From: JBCCAG01 sp050331115
Lineage (GTDB): Bacteria; Cyanobacteriota; Cyanobacteriia; CAKZMO01
Length of the DNA: 64,000 bases
NCBI GenBank assembly: GCA_050331115.1
Contig: JBHJHD010000010.1
Coordinates: 1 to 64,000 of the forward strand
Reading direction: 5' to 3'
Part shown: piece after piece, positions 43,283 through 51,994 of the stretch
Numbering within the stretch: position 1 is the first letter of the stretch
How the letters are laid out: each line of letters begins with the position of its first letter
The notes under the pieces: model-generated
Databases searched by the model: none
Seen by the model: the letters and a program-made list of their open reading frames with translations, nothing else
Told to the model about the DNA's origin: nothing
Program-made: the position numbers and the translations under genes

Positions 43283-44122
43283 TTACGCCGGCTGCAGCAG
43301 CCAGATGCCGCTGTAGGTGACGCCAGAGTTGTCGGGCTGCACCAGGAGAAAGTGGAGGCCCCGGCTGGCCTGCTGACGCTTTTGAAAGGTCTGCCCCGCC
43401 TGAGCTACGGCATCGTCCTCGAAGGTCGCTAGAACCCAGCGATCGCTCAACCCCGCCTCTAAAATCAGGCCGTCGGGGGGACCCGGAATATAGCTGAGGC
43501 TGACCGGGTGCTGCGTCTGTAGCCATTGGGCCAGGCGCATCGACTGCCGCCCGCCGTCGATAATCACGCCGGGAATGGGCGTATCCGAGGCCAGCTTTAG
43601 GGCCAGCGGGTAGAGTGACGGGGGCGTATCGCGGATGGGGATGGCCTGCTCCTCAATAAACTCTGTCAGGTCCGAGGCGGCGATCGCCCCAAACCGCCAC
43701 TGCTCTCCCCAAAGCTCCTCAGGGACAGGCAGCGGGGGAGGTGACTCAACCTGGGTGGGGCGATAGGGCTCGCCCGTGTACTGGGGCATCGAGGCATAGA
43801 TGCCGACCCGGTCATGGAGGTGGGCCTTGAGCAGCGCGGTCCGTCGGGTGGCCACCACGGGAATAGCGAGCGGTTTAGCCGCCGCCGTAATCAGACTCAG
43901 GCTCTGGGGCCGAAAAACCTCGATGTGCTTGGGCCGCGGGTGCTGCTGAATTACCGCTTGCAGCTGGGCCGTGAGCCAGGACGACGTAGCGCCAGACTGC
44001 TGAGAAAAGGCGTGGGCAATGAACTCTTCTTCGGGGCAGCAGAGCACCAGCTCCCACACGGGCTGACCCTCATCTTGAAGAGGGCGGCGGTAGAAGTCAG
44101 CTTGCCAGGTTGTTTTTGTCAT
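43283..44122 (-). CDS. Tab2/Atab2 family RNA-binding protein
   Basis: 279-residue homologue of algal and plant TAB2/ATAB2, which bind plastid mRNA and promote translation of photosystem reaction-centre proteins such as PsaB. Seen: WQADFYRRPLQDEGQPVWELVLCCPE at the N-terminus, HIEVFRPQSLSLITAAA, and in the C-terminal half GVIIDGGRQSMRLAQWLQTQHPVSLSYIPGPPDGLILEAGLSDRW. The end SGVTYSGIWLLQ fits the family. In cyanobacteria its role is inferred by homology only. Start ATG at 44122. Confidence 0.92.
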   Translation of the reverse strand: MTKTTWQADFYRRPLQDEGQPVWELVLCCPEEEFIAHAFSQQSGATSSWLTAQLQAVIQQHPRPKHIEVFRPQSLSLITAAAKPLAIPVVATRRTALLKAHLHDRVGIYASMPQYTGEPYRPTQVESPPPLPVPEELWGEQWRFGAIAASDLTEFIEEQAIPIRDTPPSLYPLALKLASDTPIPGVIIDGGRQSMRLAQWLQTQHPVSLSYIPGPPDGLILEAGLSDRWVLATFEDDAVAQAGQTFQKRQQASRGLHFLLVQPDNSGVTYSGIWLLQPA

Positions 44123-44170
44123 TGCCTAGATGATGCGGTCGTTTAGAGTCGCTGCGTTCAAAGGTGTTGC

Positions 44171-44569
44171 CTAAGGGGGCAGCTGGGCCTCAAGCTCAGT
44201 GAGCCGATCCTGAAGCGCGAACACGTCCTGACGCGTTTCGATTACGAGGGTGGCCAGCTGGTCAAAATTGGGGGCCGGATCAGCCGCCGGCAGGTCTGTT
44301 GGCGCAGCCTCAGCGATCGCGCTGCCGCCAAGCCGCTGCTGGCGGCCCAGCTGCCTGTCGAGCTGGTCAATCTGGGACTGCAGCGTCCGAATCGATGTCT
44401 CAATGCGAGACAGTCGAAAGGACACCTGCTGGTCAGTCTGACCCAGGGCAGGGCGGCCTAGCAGCAGCGCTAAACAAACCAGCAGCAGGGCCCAATATGG
44501 GCTAAAGCTTGCTGCCGCAATCAGGGCAGAAGTTATTCTTCGAAGGATTCTCCGCACCACAGCTTCCAC
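44171..44569 (-). CDS. Small exported coiled-coil protein, function unknown
   Basis: 132 residues. The N-terminal hydrophobic stretch (SPYWALLLVCLALLLGRPALGQ) looks like a signal peptide ending at ALGQ. Two coiled-coil segments follow (SRIETSIRTLQSQIDQLDRQL and LVIETRQDVFALQDRLTELE). No family was recognised. The assigned GTG start at 44569 lies inside the 3' end of ilvB (overlap 68 bp); a GTG three or four codons later would still overlap. Its position directly after ilvB suggests co-transcription. Confidence 0.6.
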   Translation of the reverse strand: MEAVVRRILRRITSALIAAASFSPYWALLLVCLALLLGRPALGQTDQQVSFRLSRIETSIRTLQSQIDQLDRQLGRQQRLGGSAIAEAAPTDLPAADPAPNFDQLATLVIETRQDVFALQDRLTELEAQLPP

Positions 44570-46397
44570 AGACTAACGGTTTAGACTCACGCTGGGGCCG
44601 CTTGGGCAGCCCCAGCATTTGGGCGTTGCCCTTGCCGGGCTCCACCATCGGGTAGCAGTTTTCGTCTCGCTTGACGCGCACGTCCATCAGTACCGGGCCA
44701 TCGTGGGCCAGCATCTCGGCGATCGCGCGCTCCAGCTCTGAGCGCTCTTGAACCACCATACCGCGCACGCCAAACGCCTCGGCCAGCTTCACAAAGTCCG
44801 GCATGCCCACCTCCATATTGGAAGAGGAGTAGCGCTCGCCGTAAAACGCCTGCTGCCACTGGCGCACCATCCCCTGCCAGGCGTTGTTGATGATCACGGT
44901 TTTGGCGGCGATGCCGTACTGGGCTAGGGTACCAAGCTCCTGCAGGTTCATCTGAAAGCTGGCGTCCCCGCTGATGCAGATCACCTCGTCATCGGGCAGG
45001 GCAACCTTGACCCCCAGCGCCGACGGCATGCCGTAGCCCATTGTCCCCAGTCCGGCGCTGGAGATCCAGCGGCGCGGCCCTGTCTTTAGAAATTGAGCGG
45101 ACCACATCTGGTGCTGGCCGACGTCAGTGGTGTAATAGGCATTGGGGGCCTGGCGGCACAGTTCCACGATCACCTCTTGGGGGGCAATCACGCCGTCGTA
45201 GCTCGGGGCCGTGAGGGGATAGTCCGCTTTCCAGCTGCGAACGCGCGCCAGCCATTCTTCGTTTTGGGCCCCATCGGCGGCGTGGTTTTGCTTGGCATCC
45301 CGGTGCAGCAGGTCGCCCATCACCTGGCGCACGTCTCCCACAATGGGCACGTCGGGGGCACGATTTTTGCCCACCTCCGCTGGGTCGATATCGATGTGAA
45401 TCACCTTGGCGCGAGCGGCAAACTCGTCTAGCTTGCCGGTAACGCGATCGTCGAAGCGAGCGCCTACCGCAATCAGCAGGTCGCATTCGCTGACGGCGAA
45501 GTTGGCGTAGGCGGTGCCGTGCATGCCCAACATGCCGACCGACAGCTCGTGGTGCTCATCAAACGCGCCTTTGCCCATCAGCGTCGTAGTCACAGGAATG
45601 TGATAGCGCTCGGCCAGCTGCTTGATCTCTTCGTGAGCCCCCGACGTAATTGCGCCGCCGCCGACGTACAGCAGCGGGCGACGGGCGGCGCGGATGAGCT
45701 GCAGCGCCTGGGCCAGCTGGCGCGGGTTGCCCTTGAAGGTGGGGCGGTAGCCGGGCAGCTTGACGGAGCCTGGCTCCACGGGGACGTAGGCAAACTTTTC
45801 CATGCCGACGTCTTTGGGGATGTCGATGAGGACCGGGCCGGGCCGACCGGTTTGGGCGATGTAGAAAGCCTCAGCCACGATGCGGGCCATGTCGCGCGGG
45901 TCGCGAACCACGTAGGAATGCTTGACGACGGGCAGGGTAATGCCAAAGATATCGGTTTCTTGAAATGCGTCGCTGCCAATGGCCGGACGGGGCACCTGGC
46001 CGGTAACCACCACCATAGGAATGGAGTCCATCTGCGCTGTGGCAATGCCCGTCACTAGGTTGGTCGCCCCGGGCCCGGACGTGGCAAAGCAGACCCCTAC
46101 TTTGCCGGTGGCCCGGGAATAGCCGTCGGCCGCGTGGGACGCGCCCTGCTCGTGGCGCACCAGGATATGCTGCAGTCTGCCGGCCTGTTCAGCCTCATAC
46201 AGCGCATCATAGACGGGTAAAATTGCCCCTCCGGGATAGCCAAAAATGTGGGTGACCCCATGACAACACAGGCTGTCGACCAGCGCCTGGGCCCCAGAGA
46301 GCTGAGCGGGCTCGCTAGCGGGTCGGCTAGCAATTGTAGGTTGAGAGAGCGGTGATTGAGCCCGATCGCTAGGGCGGCTGGGGAGGACGTCACGCAT
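44502..46397 (-). CDS. ilvB: Acetolactate synthase large subunit with C-terminal zinc ribbon
   Basis: ThDP-, FAD- and Mg-dependent enzyme forming acetolactate or acetohydroxybutyrate, first step of branched-chain amino acid synthesis. Seen: GYPGGAILPVYDALYE, catalytic Glu in LVRHEQGASHAADGYSRATG, FQETDIFGITLPVVKHSY, the FAD-binding middle domain, and the ThDP motif GDASFQMNLQELGTLAQY, then NNAWQGMVRQWQ. A C-terminal ~25-residue tail carries CGSCGAENPSKNNFCPDCG, a CxxC...CxxC zinc ribbon not found in enterobacterial IlvB; its purpose is unknown. The regulatory subunit ilvN is not adjacent. ATG at 46397. Confidence 0.96.
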   Translation of the reverse strand: MRDVLPSRPSDRAQSPLSQPTIASRPASEPAQLSGAQALVDSLCCHGVTHIFGYPGGAILPVYDALYEAEQAGRLQHILVRHEQGASHAADGYSRATGKVGVCFATSGPGATNLVTGIATAQMDSIPMVVVTGQVPRPAIGSDAFQETDIFGITLPVVKHSYVVRDPRDMARIVAEAFYIAQTGRPGPVLIDIPKDVGMEKFAYVPVEPGSVKLPGYRPTFKGNPRQLAQALQLIRAARRPLLYVGGGAITSGAHEEIKQLAERYHIPVTTTLMGKGAFDEHHELSVGMLGMHGTAYANFAVSECDLLIAVGARFDDRVTGKLDEFAARAKVIHIDIDPAEVGKNRAPDVPIVGDVRQVMGDLLHRDAKQNHAADGAQNEEWLARVRSWKADYPLTAPSYDGVIAPQEVIVELCRQAPNAYYTTDVGQHQMWSAQFLKTGPRRWISSAGLGTMGYGMPSALGVKVALPDDEVICISGDASFQMNLQELGTLAQYGIAAKTVIINNAWQGMVRQWQQAFYGERYSSSNMEVGMPDFVKLAEAFGVRGMVVQERSELERAIAEMLAHDGPVLMDVRVKRDENCYPMVEPGKGNAQMLGLPKRPQRESKPLVCGSCGAENPSKNNFCPDCGSKL

Positions 46398-46454
46398 GGC
46401 GAATTGGAAAAACCCTGTGTCTTTAATAGTGAATGTTTAGATGACTGGATCAAC

Positions 46455-46487
46455 CGTATAGGTCTGTTCAAACTGAACGTATAGACC
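46455..46487. promoter_or_regulatory. Putative operator in the ilvB / glutaredoxin-like divergent region
   Basis: CGTATAGGTC and CGTATAGACC are direct repeats on either side of GTTCA-AAC-TGAAC, a perfect 5-bp dyad. It is 58-90 bp upstream of ilvB in a 204-bp divergent gap. The symmetry suggests a regulator site; the regulator is unknown. Confidence 0.4.
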
Positions 46488-46601
46488 AGTTTAGCCTTCA
46501 TGCTAGCGCGTGATGCGCAAAGCACATCTTGAGAATGTGTAAAATATTTAGCGGCATTATCTGCAAAAGATGATAAAACCGTTCCCTTCTTGAACCGCAC
46601 T

Positions 46602-46874
46602 ATGGAAACCGATCGCCTTATTTTGTACAGCAAGCCTGGCTGCCACCTTTGCGAGGGCCTAGAGGAAAAGCTACAGCAGATCCATTTACCCATCGCGCTA
46701 GAAATCAGGGACATCACGACCCAGCCCCACTGGTGGGAGCGCTACCGCTACGAGATTCCGGTACTGCATCTTCAGCGAGGTGAGAAGGCGGTGATGATTC
46801 CCCGCTTTTCGCCCCGGGCCTCGGCCCAGCGAGTTGAGCAAATTTTACAGAGATACATGGTAGAACAAGACTAA
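46602..46874 (+). CDS. Glutaredoxin-family (DUF836-like) protein
   Basis: 90-residue thioredoxin-fold protein. Seen: LILYSKPGCHLCEGLEEKLQQ, giving the active-site C-H-L-C at residues ~15-18, the cis-Pro region in RYEIPVLHLQRGE, and the closing helix ASAQRVEQILQRYM. It lacks the GSH-binding TVP motif of classical glutaredoxins, matching short CxxC proteins that reduce or assemble unknown partners. ATG 46602 is chosen; a TTG at 46590 is in frame. It lies 80 bp upstream of murE on the same strand. Confidence 0.85.
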   Translation: METDRLILYSKPGCHLCEGLEEKLQQIHLPIALEIRDITTQPHWWERYRYEIPVLHLQRGEKAVMIPRFSPRASAQRVEQILQRYMVEQD

Positions 46875-46954
46875 CCGCGCTGCGGCGGCCCCGCTCGCCT
46901 TAAACGCCAGCTTTAGCACTCCATTCCAGCGTTCAGCTTCGCCAGGCAGACCCA

Positions 46955-48454
46955 ATGAAATTACGACAGCTTCTAGCGAGTCTACCCATCCCCATCAACG
47001 TCCTAGCCGATGACTTTGTTCGGACAGACTTAGATGCAGACGTCACGGGGCTATCCACAAATTCCCAGACCTGCCAGCCTGGCGATCTTTTTATTGGGCT
47101 GCCGGGGACGCGGGTCGACGGGGGTGAATTTTGGCCCAGCGCGATCGCCTCTGGTGCTGTGGCGGCGCTGATCTCCCCTGCCGCGGCCCAAAGCGCTCCG
47201 CCCCGCGACGAGGCCTGCGTCCTTGTCTATGCCGACATCCTAGAGGCCTGCGCCCAGGTGTCTGCCAGCTTCTATGGCCAGCCGTCGGCGCAGCTCAGCC
47301 TCGTAGGGGTGACGGGCACCAACGGCAAAACCACCACCACCCACCTGATCGAAGAGATCCTGGGCCAGTCCTATGCCACTGCCCTGCTGGGCACCCTCTA
47401 CACCCGCTGGCCCGGCCATCAGCAAACGGCGCTGCACACTACCCCGTTCTCCGTTGACCTCCAGCGTCAGCTCGCCGAGGCCGCATCCGCCGGCGCCACC
47501 CACGCCATCATGGAGGTCAGCTCCCATGCCCTGGCCCAAAAGCGAGTCGCCAGCTGCCAATTTGATGTAGCGGTGTTCACCAACCTCACCCAAGACCATC
47601 TGGACTACCACCGCGACATGGATGAGTACTTCATGGCCAAGGCGCAGCTGTTCACGCCCGCTTATCTGCGGGGTAGGGCGGTGATCAATCGAGACGACCC
47701 TTACGGCCAGCGGCTCGTCCATCAAACCGCCGCACCGGTCTGGACCTACAGCACCCTCACGCAAGACGCCGACTTCCGGGCCGATGGCCTCAGCTACGGT
47801 CCCGATGGCGTCAGTGGGCAGCTCCACACCCCGGCGGGCAGTACCCCGTTTCAGTCGCCCTTAGTCGGGCAATTTAATTTGTCGAACCTGCTGGCGGCGA
47901 TCGCCGTAGCGCTGCAGCTCGGGCTGTCCCTAGAGGCCGTCGTCGCTGCCCTGCCTCAGTTTACCGGGGTGCCGGGGCGCATGGAGCGCGTGAAAGTTTC
48001 CCCGGATCAAGACGTCACGGTAATTGTGGATTACGCCCACACCCCAGACAGCCTGGAAAATCTGCTGCGGGCCTCGCGTCCCTTTGCCCAGAAGAGATTG
48101 ATCTGCGTCTTCGGCTGCGGCGGCGATCGCGACCGCACCAAGCGGCCCCAGATGGGGGCAATCGCCGCCAAGCTTGCGGACTGGGCGATCGTCACTTCTG
48201 ACAATCCCCGCACCGAAGACCCGGCGCAAATACTGAAAGACATCGTGGCCGGGATGGACCAGGCCACCCCGACGGTGATTGGCGATCGCGCCGAGGCTAT
48301 TCGTCAGGCGATCGCCGTCGCCGCGGCTGGCGACACCGTGCTAATCGCCGGCAAGGGGCATGAAGACTATCAAATTTTAGGTACTGAAAAAGTCCACTTC
48401 GATGATCGGGAGCAGGCGCGGCAATCTTTGCAAATTCGCCAAGGTCAGCGCTAG
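46955..48454 (+). CDS. murE: UDP-N-acetylmuramoyl-L-alanyl-D-glutamate--2,6-diaminopimelate ligase
   Basis: Cytoplasmic Mur ligase adding the third residue of the peptidoglycan stem peptide. Seen: the N-terminal UDP-binding part (VTGLSTNSQTCQPGDLFIGLPG), ATP-binding GVTGTNGKTTTTHLIEE, MEVSSHALAQKRV, DHLDYHRDMDEY with the carbamylated-Lys region, DYAHTPDSLENLL, FGCGGDRDRTKRPQMG, and the DNPR motif (SDNPRTEDP) that specifies meso-diaminopimelate over lysine. The 499-residue length is normal. Confidence 0.97.
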   Translation: MKLRQLLASLPIPINVLADDFVRTDLDADVTGLSTNSQTCQPGDLFIGLPGTRVDGGEFWPSAIASGAVAALISPAAAQSAPPRDEACVLVYADILEACAQVSASFYGQPSAQLSLVGVTGTNGKTTTTHLIEEILGQSYATALLGTLYTRWPGHQQTALHTTPFSVDLQRQLAEAASAGATHAIMEVSSHALAQKRVASCQFDVAVFTNLTQDHLDYHRDMDEYFMAKAQLFTPAYLRGRAVINRDDPYGQRLVHQTAAPVWTYSTLTQDADFRADGLSYGPDGVSGQLHTPAGSTPFQSPLVGQFNLSNLLAAIAVALQLGLSLEAVVAALPQFTGVPGRMERVKVSPDQDVTVIVDYAHTPDSLENLLRASRPFAQKRLICVFGCGGDRDRTKRPQMGAIAAKLADWAIVTSDNPRTEDPAQILKDIVAGMDQATPTVIGDRAEAIRQAIAVAAAGDTVLIAGKGHEDYQILGTEKVHFDDREQARQSLQIRQGQR

Positions 48455-48630
48455 TTTGGACGGGTTTAGCGGTTACTTTGTGAAGACCTGTATGGGCGGC
48501 TAGAATTAGCGCCGCTGATATTTTAAGTGACTGCTAAGTGATTACACCGGACTTTTTCAATCGCTGTTTTAGGGGCCGTAATTTCAGGGTACTCAAGAAT
48601 TAATCCTCTATATTGAGCTTTAGATCCCCC

Positions 48631-50193
48631 ATGCTCACGAGCGCCCTACGACCCGCTATGACATCGCTTTACGACACGCTCCAGGCTGCCGACTGTCTAT
48701 CCCGCGAGTTGTTGCTCAGCCCATCTACCTTTAAGTCAACAATTAGCGCTGTTTTCGCGCTGCTCAGAGAGCAACAAATTTCGGCCACCGTAATTGCTAA
48801 GCTGCCGCGAGAGTCGATCTGGTACGAGGCCCTTGAGCAATATCGCCATAGCTCGCACTGCGGCAGCTCGATTTACCTGCTCAAGCCCCAAACCAGACGC
48901 GGCGCTTACAGCGACGCCCAAAATATTTCCACCCCAGTTTCTGCAAGCGTTGTCGATACCGGCCTATATGCCGCAGTGCCGCAGCGATCGCAGGTTACTG
49001 ATATCTGGCTGCCCGCCAATAATTCGCTGCGCCGCGATTTTTTCGTGCTGGTGATTTCCGCTGAGTTTCAGAGCCTGCTGCTGGCCCACCGGCGCGCTAA
49101 AGATAAGTCGGACAAGGCGGCTACAGCCGCCGAACCTATAGCCGCCGAGTCTAAAGCGTCCTCGGAGACCGCATCCGCTGATGAGCAGCCTTCTATAAAA
49201 GCATCGCTATTCGGTCTCCATTCCTTCGAGCCTCAAGACGTTAAAATAGGACTAGAGGCAATCACCTGCTGTATTGAAGCGCTGCAGCCTCAGCCCTCGC
49301 AAACTATTGTGCCCGTGCTCGAGCATTGGGTGCAGCTATTAGACCAAGCGGGCCAGTGGACCCCCGACGTAGCGCTTTTAAGCAACCTTTGGGCGCAGCA
49401 GATCTCACAGCAAGAGCGCCTTTGGCAGGCCAACATCGCCTTAAAGCCGCAGGCGGAGCTGGTCGATCAGATCAAGCGGGATAGCCAGACGCTAACTCAA
49501 ACAATTGAACTTAAAGATGAGCTTTTCAAGCGAGTAGGGCAGGAGCTGCGGGCCCCGCTATCCAGCATGAAGACCGCGCTATCTATTCTCAGCTCTCAGA
49601 ATCTTAAGCCCGCGCAGCGGCAGCGATATATCGATATGCTGACCCGCGAGTGCGATCGCCAGAGCGCTCTCATTAAAAGCATCCTAGAGCTGATCCACCT
49701 CGAAGAGATGAGCGACTCTACAGCGATGGAGCCGCTGAACCTGATTGACATCGTACCCGGCGTGGTCAGCACCTATCAGCCGCTAGCCCAAGAGCAAGGC
49801 ATCATGCTGGCCTATACGATTCCTGACGATTTGCCACCCGTGGCCTGCCTAGGGCCCTGGCTCAAGCAAGTTGTGATCAATCTTTTAGACAACGGCATTA
49901 AATTTACGCCTCAAGGCGGCCGAGTTTGGGTTAGGGCAGGCGCTAAGGCAGGCCTCATTCAGCTTGAGTTCCAGGACACCGGCATCGGCATTGCGCCGGC
50001 CGATATCGCTATGGTTTTCGATCGGTTCTATCGAGGACGGAGTCAAGCCGACGACGCGACAGTAGGTACGGGCCTCGGGCTCTCCATAGTGCAGCAGCTT
50101 TTGCTCAAATGCGGCGGAACTATCTCCGTTAAGAGCGAGCTCGGTCACGGCTCCACATTCCACGTGTCGCTGCCAATTTACGTAGAAGGCTAG
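48631..50193 (+). CDS. DICT-domain sensor kinase-like protein lacking the phospho-acceptor His
   Basis: About 520 residues. N-terminal ~200: DICT sensory domain (LYDTLQAADCLSRELLLSPSTF, RRDFFVLVISAEFQSLLLAHR) with an Ala/Ser-rich insert. Central ~215-330: helical linker. C-terminal: dimerisation region RVGQELRAPLSSMKTALSIL, where the H-box His of SHELRTPL is Gln, then an intact HATPase domain (N box NLLDNGIKFT, G1 DTGIGI, F DRFYRG, G2 GTGLGLS). It cannot autophosphorylate on the usual His; it may signal through ATP binding, trans-phosphorylate or act as a scaffold (inference). Candidate starts are ATG 48631 and 48658. It resembles DICT kinases tied to light/circadian responses. Confidence 0.85.
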   Translation: MLTSALRPAMTSLYDTLQAADCLSRELLLSPSTFKSTISAVFALLREQQISATVIAKLPRESIWYEALEQYRHSSHCGSSIYLLKPQTRRGAYSDAQNISTPVSASVVDTGLYAAVPQRSQVTDIWLPANNSLRRDFFVLVISAEFQSLLLAHRRAKDKSDKAATAAEPIAAESKASSETASADEQPSIKASLFGLHSFEPQDVKIGLEAITCCIEALQPQPSQTIVPVLEHWVQLLDQAGQWTPDVALLSNLWAQQISQQERLWQANIALKPQAELVDQIKRDSQTLTQTIELKDELFKRVGQELRAPLSSMKTALSILSSQNLKPAQRQRYIDMLTRECDRQSALIKSILELIHLEEMSDSTAMEPLNLIDIVPGVVSTYQPLAQEQGIMLAYTIPDDLPPVACLGPWLKQVVINLLDNGIKFTPQGGRVWVRAGAKAGLIQLEFQDTGIGIAPADIAMVFDRFYRGRSQADDATVGTGLGLSIVQQLLLKCGGTISVKSELGHGSTFHVSLPIYVEG

Positions 50194-50459
50194 CGGCGGA
50201 AAACGCCTCAAAGAAACGCCTCTGGTAGCGGCTTCTGATAGCGGTTTTTAGTGGTCGATGTCAATTATTGGGGCTATTATAGTGAGATGCTTGAGCGCGC
50301 TACAGCTGACCTGGTGAGGGTGCAACTGCTGTAAGCGTTTAGACAAGCGGCTAACCGCCATACCGGCTTCCCGTGAGCGCCCTGCTGTGACCGCTTCAGT
50401 AGGCCTCTGGTCAGCGGCGTCTGGCGACGTATGTCTCACTAACACTAGGAGAGGCGAGT

Positions 50460-51254
50460 ATGAAGCGATTTCGGATTAGGTGGAGCAGGGCTCTGACGTC
50501 TCCCTTATCTCAGGTGCTATCCCAGACCGTTGGCCGACTTGGCAGTAAGACCAAGCGCCGTCTACATTCGCTGGAGACGGTTATCGCGGCTGTTGAGGCG
50601 GAGCGCGATCGCCTGCGCAAAGAGCTGCGAGATTTAATCCACTACACCGACGCCGAGATTCGACAGCTCAATCAGACCATAGAGGCGCTAGAGCAAGAGC
50701 GCGACGAGCTGCAGCTACAGCTCTGGAGCATTGAGGAGACTGAGGCGGCCGCGTCAGCCCCCAGCCGCATCGATGCTGACGCCGCGGGCGACGGCGGCCT
50801 GGCCCCAAACAACCTGTACGTTTCGGAATCGTCTGAAGAAGAGACCGCCGGCCTATCCAAGCAGTCCGCCGCTAAAGCGATTGAAAGCGCCATAGAAGGC
50901 GCTCTAGAGAGCGATTCAGATCTATCTTGGCTGCGCCTGGCGCTGGTTGGAGGCCACTCGGCCACTCGGCGGGGCGTGATTCAGGAGCTCAAGGGGCGCT
51001 ACGGCCTCAAGCACTGCGTTGAAATCCCGCGAATGACGGAATCCAACACTAACCGCAGCCGCGTCAAGGCCAAAATTCGCCACTGCGATCTAGTTGTAAT
51101 CATCACGGGCTATATGGGGCACCGGCTTACCGAAATCGTCTACAGCCTCAAAGCTGCTGACGCGCTGGCGGGCGAGGTGCTGCAGCTCAGCTGTCGGGGT
51201 AAAAGCGGCGTAGTGCGTGAAATCATTAAGCACCTGGGCGAAGTGCAGAGCTAG
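50460..51254 (+). CDS. Coiled-coil protein with DUF2325-like C-terminal domain
   Basis: 264 residues. Residues ~25-100 form a coiled coil (KTKRRLHSLETVIAAVEAERDR, TIEALEQERDELQLQL); ~105-155 is a variable acidic linker; ~160-264 is a compact alpha/beta domain (LALVGGHSATRRGVIQEL, CDLVVIITGYMGHRLTEIVYSLKAAD, LQLSCRGKSGVVREI) that I recognise as DUF2325-like. The function is unknown; the GGH and GKSG turns suggest ligand binding. It has a good AGGAGAGG ribosome-binding site before the ATG. It is convergent with the two-component pair. Confidence 0.72.
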   Translation: MKRFRIRWSRALTSPLSQVLSQTVGRLGSKTKRRLHSLETVIAAVEAERDRLRKELRDLIHYTDAEIRQLNQTIEALEQERDELQLQLWSIEETEAAASAPSRIDADAAGDGGLAPNNLYVSESSEEETAGLSKQSAAKAIESAIEGALESDSDLSWLRLALVGGHSATRRGVIQELKGRYGLKHCVEIPRMTESNTNRSRVKAKIRHCDLVVIITGYMGHRLTEIVYSLKAADALAGEVLQLSCRGKSGVVREIIKHLGEVQS

Positions 51255-51310
51255 TGCTTCGAGAGGCCTGGCACAGGCTTAATAGAGGGCTTAGGGCAAG
51301 CCTGGTTCGG

Positions 51311-51994
51311 CTAGGGCTCCCGCAGCACGTAGCCCACGCCTCGTACCGTCTGAATCATGCGCTTTTCGCCTTCGGCCTCTAGCTTCAGACGCAGATAGCG
51401 AATATAGACCTCAATAATGTTGGAGTCCCCCATAAAGTCGTACCCCCAGACCTCTTCCAGGATACGATCGCGGGTCATCACCTGGCGGGGGTAGGACATC
51501 AGGTACTCCAGCAGGTCAAATTCTTTAGCCGTCAGCTCGATGGCGCGATCGCCCCGAAACACCTCTCGGGTCTTGCGGTCGAGCTTTAGGTCTTCAAACT
51601 GAAGGACGTCAGCGTCGTCCTCTTGGGTGCGGCGCAGGTGAGCGCGGATTCGGGCCAGCAGCTCTTCGATGCTGAAGGGCTTGACGAGGTAGTCGTCTGC
51701 CCCGGCATCGAGGCCCGCCACGCGATCGCTGATGTCGTCTTTGGCCGTCAGCAGGATGACCGGCACCTTAGAGCCTGTCGCCCGCAGCCGGCGGCAGACC
51801 TCTAGCCCCGTCATTCCCGGCATCAGCCAGTCTAGGATAACCAGATCGGGATCGCTATCGCGAATCGTCGTCAGTCCCGTCAGTCCGTCGTGGGCTACGG
51901 TCGTTTGATAATCTTCGTAGCCTAGCTCTAGTTCAATGAACCGGGCTAGCTTCTCCTCGTCTTCAACGACTACGATGTGGGGTTTCATGGACAT
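51311..51994 (-). CDS. OmpR/PhoB-family response regulator
   Basis: Transcription factor of a two-component system. Receiver domain: acidic pocket VVEDEEKL, phospho-acceptor Asp in LVILDWLMPGMTGLEVC, switch Thr in VILLTAKD and Lys in DYLVKPFS. C-terminal winged helix: ELTAKEFDLLEYLMSYPRQVMTR and VYIRYLRLKLE, ending VRGVGYVLREP. The length of 227 aa is standard. It is encoded immediately after its probable kinase, overlapping its 3' end by 32 bp. It resembles the ManR/RppA group, but no specific identity is claimed. Starts at 51994 or 51988 are near-equivalent. Confidence 0.93.
   Translation of the reverse strand: MSMKPHIVVVEDEEKLARFIELELGYEDYQTTVAHDGLTGLTTIRDSDPDLVILDWLMPGMTGLEVCRRLRATGSKVPVILLTAKDDISDRVAGLDAGADDYLVKPFSIEELLARIRAHLRRTQEDDADVLQFEDLKLDRKTREVFRGDRAIELTAKEFDLLEYLMSYPRQVMTRDRILEEVWGYDFMGDSNIIEVYIRYLRLKLEAEGEKRMIQTVRGVGYVLREP

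Noticed and set aside
43120..43320. Plus-strand frame opposite the tab2-mtnP gap
   Set aside because: It contains the 28-bp palindrome and the antisense of the tab2 end; no start signal or family.
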